Assembly: GCA_041394605.1 (NCBI GenBank)
Contig: JAWKHX010000004.1
Coordinates: forward strand, 62,001-126,000
Length of the DNA stretch: 64,000 nucleotides
Origin: UBA668 sp041394605
Lineage (GTDB): Bacteria > Actinomycetota > Acidimicrobiia > Acidimicrobiales > Ilumatobacteraceae
Direction: 5' to 3'
Shown piece after piece: positions 24,305-35,579 of this stretch. Positions within the stretch are counted from its first letter, which is position 1. Every line of letters starts with the position of its first letter. The notes under the pieces were generated by a model, which saw nothing but the letters and a program-made list of their open reading frames with translations, was not told the origin of the DNA and ran no database searches. A program made the translations under genes and the position numbers.

Positions 24305-25053
24305 CGCTGGTCTTCACGGTCAGCCCGGACTTCAACACGAAGTACCTGCCCGGCTGGTTCGTGGTCAACACCTGGCTGCAGCGCCACCTCGGCGTGGCCA
24401 CCCACTTCGAGGTGTTCGACGGGTTCGACGATCTGCACCGCTCCATGGAGGCCGGCTCGATCGACATCATCTACGCCAACCCGTTCGACGCAGCTCGCCT
24501 GGTGCGCGACTTCGGCTATGTGGCTGTCGCCCGTCCGGTGGGCCGCGCCGATGAGGCGGTGATCGCCTCTCTCGCCAGCGGCCCTGTGCAGCATGTGGAG
24601 GACCTCCAGCCCGGCACCCGGATCGCCACCACCGACGACCCCGACGTCCACATGATGTGCATGATCATGATCGAGCCGGCCGACCTCAACGCCACCAACG
24701 TGGCGATGCAGCGGCGGGACAACTACGTCCTGGTGGCCAAGAGCCTGCTGAAGGGGGAGGCCGACATCGGCTTCTTCCTGGCGGAGACGTTCGACGAGCT
24801 GTCCGGCCCGATCAAGAACCAGCTGCACGTGCTGGTCCGTAGCCAGATCTACGTGATCAACCATGTCCTGCTGGCCCACCCCCGCCTCGGCGACCAGATC
24901 GACACGCTGCGGGCCAGCGTGCTCGGAATGGCCGCCGAGCCGAAGGGCGCCATGGCCCTCCAGGACGTGAACATCCAGGGCTGGGAAGCGCTCGACCAGG
25001 AAGAGGTGGAGTTCATGATCGACCTGATGGTCGCCCTCACCGTCACCGGCTGA
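24301..25053 (+). CDS. Cytoplasmic PhnD-like (phosphonate-binding-protein-type) sensor protein
   Basis: The 250-residue protein has a type 2 periplasmic-binding fold of the PhnD kind: LVFTVSPDFNTKYLPGWFVV at the start, then FDDLHRSMEAGSIDIIYANPFDAARLV, and GTRIATTDDPDVHMMCMIM later. It has no signal peptide or lipobox and no ABC transporter nearby. It is therefore unlikely to be a transport receptor and more likely a ligand-sensing module inside the cell. It is translationally coupled to the Aer-like PAS gene. The three-gene set Roadblock-PAS-PhnD-like looks like one signalling unit. Ligand and output are unknown. Confidence 0.8.
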   Translation: MTLVFTVSPDFNTKYLPGWFVVNTWLQRHLGVATHFEVFDGFDDLHRSMEAGSIDIIYANPFDAARLVRDFGYVAVARPVGRADEAVIASLASGPVQHVEDLQPGTRIATTDDPDVHMMCMIMIEPADLNATNVAMQRRDNYVLVAKSLLKGEADIGFFLAETFDELSGPIKNQLHVLVRSQIYVINHVLLAHPRLGDQIDTLRASVLGMAAEPKGAMALQDVNIQGWEALDQEEVEFMIDLMVALTVTG

Positions 25054-25069
25054 AGCAGCTGGGCGGCTG

Positions 25070-28150
<3,081 letters not shown>

Positions 28151-28154
<4 letters not shown>

Positions 28155-29440
28155 CCCACCGCCTCCATGCGAGCCAGGAAGTGCTCGGGCTCGGCAATGC
28201 GAATCTCCCCGGAGACCATCTTGGGAAGCAGCGCGTCGCGAAGGTCAGCGAGGGCCCTTGCGCCGCGCCTTGCGGCGACGCCTTTCGCGAACAGCGGACC
28301 TGCGAGACTCGTGAACGCCCGCTCGACGGCTGGGGGTGGAACCACAACCCGGAAGAGGTCGATGTCCCCCTTGCCTAGGTGGATGACCGTCGTGCCGACC
28401 TCGCTTGCCTCGATCTCGGCCAGTCTCGGGCTGACCGAGTAGCGCACGAATGCAGATCCGATTTCGTTGCGAGGAACGAGGCAGCAGACTCGTTGATTTA
28501 GCCACGCCTCTTGTCCCGACCACAAGTAGCACCGGAACTCGCCGTCCATCCCCACCAGTAGGTCTCCCGGCCGGATCAGCCGCCCACGTGGGTGAATCTC
28601 CGTGGTCCAAACTCCGGGCGATTCGGACTTCAGATCCCGGATCCTGATCACGGGGAGACCGTCCCCGTCGGTGTTGAAGAGTGCCGACGAAAAGGGTGCG
28701 CCGTACACGACATCGGCGATCTCGTAGATGCTGCCCGTTCGCCAGCCCGCGGGAAGCTCGCCGAGGTCGGAGTCGACGAGGCGGTCGGGGAAGAGGTCGG
28801 CGATCTCGCTGGGCAGACCGGTGTCACGGCCCTCGGCCTTGGCCCGCACCGGGTCGAAGTCGACGAACCACGACTTGAACAGCGCCCGCGCCATCTCCTC
28901 CAACGTCGCCGCCATCCGCCGGTTCAACGCGATCTTGTCGTCCATCGCGCTCAGGACCGACGCGATTGCCCGCTGTTCGCTGGCCTCGACAGGCAAGCGA
29001 ATTGGAAACTCGGCCATCGTCACCAGAGGAATCCGGTCGACAGTGCTGCCACGGATGGCACGTTCATCGATGGTCTGGCGAAAGTCCTTGCCGAGGTAAG
29101 CGTAGAGAAGGAACTTGGAGTCCACCTTGTCCCCCCGCGCTCGCAGGAGCCCCATCCGTCTTCCGAGGCAGCACTTCAGCCCAGTTGGCACTGTCGCGGC
29201 CTCTCCGAGTCTGGTCTCGTAGGAGAACACGACGTCGCCGACCTCTGGCCTGATCCTCCGCGTCCATGTGACGTAGTCGTCCTCGGACAAGTGCTCTGCG
29301 GAGGACAGATCCAGTCGGCCATTGTCGAGACAAGAGATGCCGAGAAAGACTGGCCCGTCCTCCGTCTTCTGGGGTGTGGCGTGAGGCCCGTCGAAGATCT
29401 CGGCCACTTCTCCGAGTCGATACACGCGCCACTCACCCAT
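28151..29440 (-). CDS. hsdS: Type I restriction-modification specificity subunit HsdS
   Basis: The 429-residue protein has the two-TRD plan. TRD1 starts MGEWRVYRLGEVAEIFDGPHAT, followed by a first conserved helix (RAIASVLSAMDDKIALNRRMAATLEEMARALF). TRD2 starts LGELPAGWRTGSIYEIADVVYGAPF, with a final spacer helix ending LADLRDALLPKMVSGEIRI. It sets the bipartite recognition site of both methylation and cleavage. TRD DNA is less GC-rich than the flanks, as usual for exchangeable domains. It overlaps hsdM by 8 bases and hsdR by 4, so the three are one operon in the order M-S-R. Confidence 0.94.
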
Positions 29441-31364
29441 AGCCCAACTCCTGTAGGGCTACGGCGATCTTGGCGTCGAGCTTGGCTGCCTCTGCTTGCT
29501 GGTCGCGCAACGTCGCCACCAGGCGGCGCATCTTGTCGTCGAAGGGTTCGCTGTCGGCTTCCACTTCGGCGGCGCCGACATAGCGGCCGGGGGTGAGCAC
29601 GTGGCCGTGGGTGCGCACCTCGTCGAGGGTGGCGCTCTTGCAGAAGCCGGGCACGTCGGCGTACTCGCCGGCGTCGGGCTCGCCTCGCCACGCGTGATAC
29701 GTCGTCGCAATGCGAGCGATGTCGTCGGTGGTGAGCTCGCGCTGCACACGGGAGATCATCGAGCCCATGTTGCGGGCGTCGATGAACAGGATCTCGCCAC
29801 GCCGGTCGCGCTTGCCGCCGTTGCTCTTGTTCTTCGCCAGGAACCACAGGCACACGGGAATCTGGGTGGTGTAGAAGAGCTGGCCTGGCAGGGCCACCAT
29901 GCAGTCCACCAGGTCGGCCTCGACGATGTTCTTGCGGATCTCGCCCTCACCCGACTGGTTTGACGTCATCGACCCGTTCGCCAGCACGAACCCGGCCGTG
30001 CCCGATGGCTTGAGGTGGTGGATCATGTGCTGCACCCACGCGTAGTTGGCGTTGCCCGCGGGCGGGGTGCCGTACTTCCAGCGAGGGTCTTCCCGCAGGC
30101 GCTCGCCGCCCCAGTCGCTCACGTTGAACGGCGGATTGGCCAGGATGTAGTCGAACCGCTCGTCGCGATGGCGGTCGTTGCGGAACGTGTCGTCGGGGCT
30201 GTCGCTCAGGTTGGCGTCGATGCCACGCAAGGCCAGGTTCATCTTCGCCAGGCGCCAGGTGGTGGCCACGAACTCCTGCCCGAACACCGACAGGTCGGTG
30301 CGCTTGCCGCCATGCGCGGCCACGAACTCGGCCGACTGCACGAACATGCCGCCCGAACCGCAGCACGGGTCGTACACCCGGCCCTTGAACGGCTCCAACA
30401 TCTCCACCAGCAGGCGCACCACGCAGCGGGGCGTGTAGTACTCGCCGCCACGCTTGCCCTCGGACGAGGCGAACTGGCCAAGGAAGTACTCGTAGATGCG
30501 GCCGAGCACGTCATCGGCGCCATGGTCGACCTCGGTGAACCCGAGATCCTTGGAGAACACGTCGATCAACTCGCCCAGGCGGCGCTTGTCGATCTCGGCC
30601 CTGGCGTACGTCTTCGGCAACACGCCCTTCAACGACGGGTTCTCGCGCTCGATGGCATCCATCGCCGCGTCGATGGCCACGCCGATGGTGGGCAGCTTCG
30701 CGGCTTCGACGATCTTCTGCCAGCGGGCATCGGGCGGCACCCAGAACACATTGCTGCCGACGTACTCGTCGCGGCTCTCCAGGATCTGCGCCCGGCGCTG
30801 CTCGTTGGGGATGTAGTCCGGCGACTGCGGGTCGCCCAGGGTTGCAGCGAGTTCGGCGTGGCGCGTGTCGAACGCGTCCGACACGTACTTGAGGAACACC
30901 AGGCCCAACACCACGTGCTTGTACTCCGACGCCTCCAAGTTGCCGCGCAGCTTGTCGGCCGCCTCCCACAGCGTGGCCTCCAGCTTGCGCGGTGCGGCGT
31001 CGTTCTTCGGCTGCTTCGCCGATTTCCTCGGCTTCGTCGTCGGCGTCGGTGGTGAGGCGTCCGCGGGCGCGTCGAACGCGTTCGACGCGTCCGCCGGCGC
31101 GTCGGCGTACTCGGTGCGGAGGTTCTGCAGCAGGGTGCGCCCATGCGCGGCGCTGCCGTCCGGGTGCAGCACCTCGATGGCTTCGTCCGGGTAGGTGGCC
31201 TCCAGCCGCTTGCGGCGGAACTCGCTGACCGAGAAGCTGCCCTTGGCCGCCCGCTCGTAGGGGTAATCCTCGAGCCTTCGGCGCGACCCCGCCTCGTCGG
31301 CGAACCGGACCGCGAACCCCTCCACCTGCTGAATCTGCCTCGCAACCGAGCCTGGCGTGCCCAT
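29433..31364 (-). CDS. hsdM: Type I R-M DNA methyltransferase subunit HsdM (N6-adenine)
   Basis: The 643-residue protein has the HsdM helical domain from about residue 115 (EATLWEAADKLRGNLEASEYKHVVLGLVFLKYVSD). The N6-adenine methyltransferase core follows, with motif I DPCCGSGG (D332, GSGG 336-339) and motif IV N410-P-P-F413. The C-terminal helices contact HsdS. An unusual extra N-terminus of about 110 residues precedes this: a small domain (FADEAGSRRRLEDYPYERA to LHPDGSAAHGRTLLQNLRTEYA), then an Ala/Asp/Lys-rich linker with the repeat DAPADAS. ATG 31364 is chosen; the longer open frame upstream crosses a palindrome and looks non-coding. Confidence 0.94.
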   Translation of the reverse strand: MGTPGSVARQIQQVEGFAVRFADEAGSRRRLEDYPYERAAKGSFSVSEFRRKRLEATYPDEAIEVLHPDGSAAHGRTLLQNLRTEYADAPADASNAFDAPADASPPTPTTKPRKSAKQPKNDAAPRKLEATLWEAADKLRGNLEASEYKHVVLGLVFLKYVSDAFDTRHAELAATLGDPQSPDYIPNEQRRAQILESRDEYVGSNVFWVPPDARWQKIVEAAKLPTIGVAIDAAMDAIERENPSLKGVLPKTYARAEIDKRRLGELIDVFSKDLGFTEVDHGADDVLGRIYEYFLGQFASSEGKRGGEYYTPRCVVRLLVEMLEPFKGRVYDPCCGSGGMFVQSAEFVAAHGGKRTDLSVFGQEFVATTWRLAKMNLALRGIDANLSDSPDDTFRNDRHRDERFDYILANPPFNVSDWGGERLREDPRWKYGTPPAGNANYAWVQHMIHHLKPSGTAGFVLANGSMTSNQSGEGEIRKNIVEADLVDCMVALPGQLFYTTQIPVCLWFLAKNKSNGGKRDRRGEILFIDARNMGSMISRVQRELTTDDIARIATTYHAWRGEPDAGEYADVPGFCKSATLDEVRTHGHVLTPGRYVGAAEVEADSEPFDDKMRRLVATLRDQQAEAAKLDAKIAVALQELGYG

Positions 31365-31424
31365 CCCGTCCTCGCTCCCTGAACCCCGCAACTGTACGTC
31401 ACCCCTGCAGCACGGAACGTCGCC

Positions 31425-31448
31425 ATGGCGGTTCACGTGAACCGCCAT
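31425..31448. promoter_or_regulatory. Perfect 24-bp palindrome upstream of hsdM
   Basis: ATGGCGGTTCAC is followed without a gap by its exact reverse complement. A further CGC/GCG pair beyond one mismatch extends it to 32 bp (31421-31452). It lies 60 bp before the hsdM start and 8 bp after the DUF3037 gene stop. A gapless dyad with no T-run suits an operator better than a terminator. The binding protein is unknown. Confidence 0.6.
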
Positions 31449-31456
31449 CGCGCGAG

Positions 31457-32224
31457 TCAGTGCTGGGTGAAGGCTGCGAAGAGATCGTCGGGTGTTGTTT
31501 CTCCCAGCACCAGGACGTGACCCGCCTTCTCCTGCAGGACCCGGCCCAGTCCGTTGTCGGGGGCCGGCTCTCCGGTGAGGACGACGGCGTTCACAGCGTG
31601 CGGGATGGTGCTCAACTCCCACAGGAGGCCGTGGGTTCGTGCCGGAGTGATCTTGGGCAGAAGGGCACCGACCGTCGTCGAGCCGTTGTTCCAGCAATAC
31701 GGGAAGGTCAGCTCCTCGTGTTCGATCGACGAGATTCGGTAGTCCTCGAAGAACGAGGTACCGACGTATTCCCAGAGCCGGCTGGTGCGCACCAACTGGT
31801 CCACTTGCTGGCGGAAGGGCGGGCCGGCCGCCGACGTAGCCGATCTGCCAGCGACTGGCGCGACAAGTGCATCGAACAACTCCCTCAGCAGCTCAGCAGG
31901 TGGCTGATCTTCACCGTGAACGACCTCACCAGAAGGGACGACGGCGTATGCGTCGCTCTCCGAGCGGGCCGCAAGCTGCGCTGTGATGGTGTCGCCGTCG
32001 AGTCGCTGGGCCAGGAAGCAGTCGCGCAGGTAGCGCAGCCAGGCTGCGTAGTTGGCCGGTTCGTCGTTCCATCGGCGAACCGCGCGGGAGTTGACCTCAC
32101 CGTTCGTCGCGTCGCGGAACTGGCAGAGGTGCGTGCCGCCGGCCTCGAGCAGCACGCCCACGTTGATGGGTTCCCTGCGCCGTAGGTCCGGCGTGAACTT
32201 GAGGAGCCACCATCTCGTTGTCAT
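31457..32224 (-). CDS. DUF3037-domain protein, partner of a HipA-like kinase
   Basis: The 255-residue protein begins MTTRWWLLKFTPDLRRREPINVGVLLEAGG. This is the characteristic DUF3037 opening (tyrosine/tryptophan-rich strand, then 'F/INVGVLL'). It continues with mixed alpha/beta sequence to VLVLGETTPDDLFAAFTQH. DUF3037 genes are commonly encoded next to HipA-like kinases (HipA_2 type), exactly as here: the ATG lies 1 base after the kinase stop. Its biochemical role is unknown; a regulator or adaptor of the kinase is plausible. Codon use is less GC-extreme than the flanking housekeeping genes. The 13 in-frame codons upstream overlap the kinase gene and are not used. Confidence 0.75.
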   Translation of the reverse strand: MTTRWWLLKFTPDLRRREPINVGVLLEAGGTHLCQFRDATNGEVNSRAVRRWNDEPANYAAWLRYLRDCFLAQRLDGDTITAQLAARSESDAYAVVPSGEVVHGEDQPPAELLRELFDALVAPVAGRSATSAAGPPFRQQVDQLVRTSRLWEYVGTSFFEDYRISSIEHEELTFPYCWNNGSTTVGALLPKITPARTHGLLWELSTIPHAVNAVVLTGEPAPDNGLGRVLQEKAGHVLVLGETTPDDLFAAFTQH

Positions 32225-32225
32225 C

Positions 32226-32957
32226 TCAGAGCCCCCAGTCGGTGAGGTTTGGCAGCGAAGCACGCAGCACGTCGCGCAACACGAGCCCCCGATAGTGCAG
32301 ATACTGGTCTATCGCCTTCTCCTCGGCGGCGGCCAGCAGACGTGCGGCCCGCAGCTCCCTCAACGGCGTCTGCCAGACACGCGGCTGCACTCCCGCAAGG
32401 GTGTGCGTCCACCTGTCCAGGGCCGCAGCGGTCGCCAGATGCTTCGCAAGGCAATGGTTGGCTGGGAGAAGGGTTTGGAGGTCGTCGCTGAGCCGGGTGA
32501 TGGACGGTCGGTCCTTGCCGTTGAGGCAGCAGTCGTGGTCGAAAATCATCGGAGGCTGGGCGCCGTGGATGTACGCAACGTTCCCCGCATTGCGGTCGCG
32601 GTTGAGGGTCCACGCATCGAAGGCGACGATCCCTGCGGTCAGGTCCGGGTAGTCCGCTGCGAGGTCGGCCGCCACGACGGGCGCTGGGAGTTGGGTGAGA
32701 CTGCCGAATCGGATTGAAGTGAAGGCCGCCGTGCCGTCGGCGCGCCGGGTCAGACTCGCGCCTGGCACGGGCAGGCCGCAGGCGATCGCTAGGCGGTTGC
32801 AGACGTACTCGGCTGCTACGCAGGCGGTGACTGCGGGGTCGACGTCGAACTTTCCAACAGCGTCGAGCGTGACAAACACGGCGCCCGACGCGCCGACGCC
32901 GACCTCGGACCTCCACTCGACCGCCCGGACGATCGACGGTTTCCATTTCTCGGGCAC
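32226..32957 (-). CDS. HipA-like protein kinase (HipA_2 type)
   Basis: The 243-residue kinase-like protein has a glycine-rich GVGASGAVFVTLDAVGKFDV (nucleotide and Lys segment). The catalytic loop is FDAWTLNRDRNAGNV near residue 112, with the D-x(5)-N pattern of HipA kinases. The metal-binding segment MIFDHDCCLNGK follows at about 136. It lacks the N-terminal subdomain and partner HipB of classical HipAB. A GGAGGTGA ribosome site precedes the GTG at 32957. HipA-type kinases phosphorylate aminoacyl-tRNA synthetases or translation proteins in known cases; the target here is unknown. It is placed upstream of hsdMSR in the same direction. Confidence 0.8.
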   Translation of the reverse strand: MPEKWKPSIVRAVEWRSEVGVGASGAVFVTLDAVGKFDVDPAVTACVAAEYVCNRLAIACGLPVPGASLTRRADGTAAFTSIRFGSLTQLPAPVVAADLAADYPDLTAGIVAFDAWTLNRDRNAGNVAYIHGAQPPMIFDHDCCLNGKDRPSITRLSDDLQTLLPANHCLAKHLATAAALDRWTHTLAGVQPRVWQTPLRELRAARLLAAAEEKAIDQYLHYRGLVLRDVLRASLPNLTDWGL

Positions 32958-33163
32958 GTCACCTCCTGAGCTGCCGCGAGTCTGAACCTATCGAGTTCGT
33001 CGGATGTCGGACGACGGCCCGCAGCTTCCCAGCGACGGAGGCATCACCCCGCCACTCTGTCGCACCCCTTTGCCATGCTGGCCCTTGTCTCGTTGCTGCC
33101 CGAGGCACCCTGCAGGGGGAGGAGGGCCGCCAGGAATCTGCCGCACCCGAAAGGGCTGATTGC

Positions 33164-33478
33164 ATGTCTGGCCAGTCGTCCTCCGCTGCGCCGACGCACG
33201 TCGAGCCGGCGGTGTTCATCGCCTCGCTCACCGACTACGTCAACGGCATCCTCCACGGCCGCTGGGTCTCTGCCCGTCAGGCGGTGGAGGAGTTGGCCGC
33301 CGCCGTCACAGAGGTGCTCGCCACCTCGCCGTGGGCCGCCCGCACGGGCGAACCCGCTGAGGAGTGGATCATCCTCGACCACGAAGGCTTCGTGGGTGCG
33401 ACGCCTGACCCCCACGAGGCGCTGGACGACGTCACTCGCCTGGCTGAGGCCCGAGATGCCGGGGAGCGCCGATGGTAG
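33164..33478 (+). CDS. ArdA-like antirestriction protein, N-terminal domain only
   Basis: The 104-residue protein reads AVFIASLTDYVNGILHGRWVSA and later EEWIILDHEGFVG, closely matching the first domain of ArdA antirestriction proteins (pattern YVASLSDYNxGxLHGxW ... EEWAIHDYEGF). ArdA is a DNA mimic of about 165 residues with three domains that binds type I R-M complexes. This copy stops after the first domain plus one helix (DDVTRLAEARDAG), so about 60 residues are missing. It lies beside a type I R-M operon on the opposite strand and overlaps the next gene by 7 bases. It could be a remnant, a minimal inhibitor or a regulator. Confidence 0.75.
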   Translation: MSGQSSSAAPTHVEPAVFIASLTDYVNGILHGRWVSARQAVEELAAAVTEVLATSPWAARTGEPAEEWIILDHEGFVGATPDPHEALDDVTRLAEARDAGERRW

Positions 33479-33726
33479 GGTCGAGCGTGCAGATCACGCG
33501 ATCTGCGCTCAAACACGGTGTCGATCCACACGACATCCGGCACGTACTGACAACCTGCATCGCCCAGTTCGACCTCGACGATGAACGTACGTTGATCATC
33601 GGCTTCGGCACTGCGCAACAGCCGTTCGAACTGGTCGTACTCCGCGGAGACCCGCTCCGGGTCATCCATGCCATGCGATTGCGGCGATCCCTCCATCGCC
33701 ATCTCGACAACTGGAGGCCACGATGA
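33472..33726 (+). CDS. Small BrnT-like protein, probable toxin of a toxin-antitoxin pair
   Basis: The 84-residue protein reads VQITRSALKHGVDPHDIRHVLTTCIA, then DDERTLIIGFGTAQQPFELVVL and VIHAMRLR. This short alpha/beta pattern (helix with KHGV, then two strands ending 'IHAMRxR') is familiar from small BrnT-like toxins and related proteins in actinobacteria. It overlaps the ArdA-like gene by 7 bases and the following gene by 4 (ATGA). It has a likely basic active or RNA-binding patch at the C terminus (RLRRSLHRHL). Assignment rests on pattern and operon order; the family was not confirmed. Confidence 0.55.
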   Translation: MVGSSVQITRSALKHGVDPHDIRHVLTTCIAQFDLDDERTLIIGFGTAQQPFELVVLRGDPLRVIHAMRLRRSLHRHLDNWRPR

Positions 33727-34151
33727 CCGAGAACGAGCACACCTGGCTGATCAGCGGCGACGCCGAACTGGCAACACACGTCGCTCGACGCGCCGCCCGC
33801 GCGAACGTCTCCAGCGATGAGCTGGTGCAGCGAATCCTTGCGGTGTATCTCGATGCGCCGGAGAACGTCGCCATCGCGGAGCGGCGATGGGCGGAGATCG
33901 GCGCTGACGCCACGCACCCCATTCGCCCTTCGGAGGACGACTTCGAGAGCTTTTCCGACGAGTTCGCCCTGGCCGACGTCGATCTCAGGGACCTGCATCC
34001 GTCGACGCAGCCCATTGCGCCATCGGCGCCGAGATGGGTGGTCCGGCTGACACCTGCACAGTCGAAGCGGGCCGAGGTGTTGTTGGTCGAGGGTCGAGCC
34101 GAAGCGATCATCCAGCGGCTACTGCACGCTCCGCACGCCGTGCCGGGGTGA
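33723..34151 (+). CDS. Possible antitoxin or DNA-binding partner of the upstream small protein
   Basis: The 142-residue protein begins with HTWLISGDAELATHVARRAARANVSSDELVQRILAVYLDAPE, which has the look of a ribbon-helix-helix or short helical DNA-binding unit. An acidic middle follows (SEDDFESFSDEFALADVDLRDL). A second short unit, WVVRLTPAQSKRAEVLLVEGRAEAIIQRLL, closes the protein. An acidic, probably disordered region between helical modules is common in antitoxins. The overlapping start with the preceding small gene supports a toxin-antitoxin pair. I do not recognise a named family. Confidence 0.5.
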   Translation: MTENEHTWLISGDAELATHVARRAARANVSSDELVQRILAVYLDAPENVAIAERRWAEIGADATHPIRPSEDDFESFSDEFALADVDLRDLHPSTQPIAPSAPRWVVRLTPAQSKRAEVLLVEGRAEAIIQRLLHAPHAVPG

Positions 34152-34241
34152 GGGGGCGAATCGAATTCGGAATGACGTGAACTACGGCAAGGCTGCGAGC
34201 CGTTCGGCAGCGTCGCCAGCGGCCGGCCGCCGCCGATCGTC

Positions 34242-35576
34242 TCAGCCCTCGACGGGGCCGCCTTCGAGGGCGGCCAGGCCGCCGGGGCCGAGGGTGCCGG
34301 CGTTGCGGTAGACGTCCAGCTTGGCGCGCGAGTCGTCGATGTCCAGGTTGCGCATGGTGAGTTGGCCGATGCGGTCCAGCGGCCCGAACGCCGCGTCCTC
34401 CACCTTCTCCATGCTCAACCGCTCCGGCGCGTAGGTGAGGTGCGGGCCGGTGGTGTCCAGCACCGTGTAGTCGTCGCCGCGGCGCAGGCGCAGGGTGACC
34501 TCGCCGGTGATGGCCGAACCCACCCAGCGCATCAGCGGCTCGCGCAGCATCAGGCTCTGCGGGTCGAACCAGCGGCCCTCGTAGAGCTGGCGGCCAAGGC
34601 GGCGGCCCATCGTGCGGTAGTTCTCGATGGTGCCCTCGTTGTGGATGGCGGTGACCAGGCGCTCGTAGGCGATGTGCAGCAGCGCCAGCGCCGGCGCCTC
34701 GTAGATGCCGCGGCTCTTGGCCTCGATGATCCGGTTCTCGATCTGGTCGCTCATGCCCAGGCCGTGGCGGCCGCCGATGCGGTTGGCTTCATCCACCAGC
34801 GCCACCTGATCCGGGAACTCCTGCCCGTTGATGGCCACCGGCCAGCCCTCGTGGAAGCGCACGCTGACCACCTCGGGCTGGATGGCCACGTCGTCCCGGT
34901 AGTGGGCCACGCCCATGATCGGCTCGACGATGTCCATCGACGTGCCCAGTTCCTCCAGCAACTTGGCCTCATGGGTGGCCCCCCAGATGTTGGCGTCCGT
35001 GCTGTAGGCCTTCTCCTTGCTGGCCCGGTACGGCAGGTTGCGGGTGGTGAGGAACTCGCTCATCTCGGCCCGGCCACCGAGCTCGGTGACGAACTGGGGG
35101 TCCAGCCACGGCTTGTAGATCCGCAGATCGGGGTTCACCAGCAGGCCGTAGCGGTAGAACCGCTCGATGTCGTTGCCCTTGTAGGTGCTGCCGTCACCCC
35201 AGATGTCCACCCCGTCCTCGTGCATGGCCCGCACCAGCAGGGTGCCGGTGACGGCCCGCCCGAGCGGCGTGGTGTTGAAGTAGGTCTTGCCGGCGGTGGT
35301 GATGTGGAACGCCCCGCACTGCAAGGCGATGAGGCCCTCGTGCACCAGCTCGCCGCGGCAATCCACCAGGCGTGCTTCCTCCGCCCCGTACTCCTTGGCC
35401 CGGCCCGGCACGCCGGGCAGGTCGGGCTCGTCGTACTGGCCGAGGTCGGCCGTGTAGCAGTAGGGGATGGCCCCCTTCTCCCGCATCCAGGCCACCGCGG
35501 CCGACGTATCCAGACCACCGCTGAACGCGATGCCCACCCGTTCGCCGACGGGGAGGGACGTGAGCACCTTCGACAT
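34242..35576 (-). CDS. argG: Argininosuccinate synthase
   Basis: This enzyme joins citrulline and aspartate with ATP to give argininosuccinate in arginine biosynthesis. The 444-residue protein has the E. coli-like (longer) type of sequence. The PP-loop ATP site AFSGGLDTS is at residues 17-25. GDGSTYKGNDIERFYRYGLL and RASKEKAYSTDANIWG follow as substrate-binding segments, and the C-terminal extension is GGLAALEGGPVEG. It is cytoplasmic. It lies 3 bp after a small membrane-protein gene on the same strand. No other arginine genes or ArgR box were recognised here. Confidence 0.97.
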   Translation of the reverse strand: MSKVLTSLPVGERVGIAFSGGLDTSAAVAWMREKGAIPYCYTADLGQYDEPDLPGVPGRAKEYGAEEARLVDCRGELVHEGLIALQCGAFHITTAGKTYFNTTPLGRAVTGTLLVRAMHEDGVDIWGDGSTYKGNDIERFYRYGLLVNPDLRIYKPWLDPQFVTELGGRAEMSEFLTTRNLPYRASKEKAYSTDANIWGATHEAKLLEELGTSMDIVEPIMGVAHYRDDVAIQPEVVSVRFHEGWPVAINGQEFPDQVALVDEANRIGGRHGLGMSDQIENRIIEAKSRGIYEAPALALLHIAYERLVTAIHNEGTIENYRTMGRRLGRQLYEGRWFDPQSLMLREPLMRWVGSAITGEVTLRLRRGDDYTVLDTTGPHLTYAPERLSMEKVEDAAFGPLDRIGQLTMRNLDIDDSRAKLDVYRNAGTLGPGGLAALEGGPVEG

Positions 35577-35579
35577 GGG

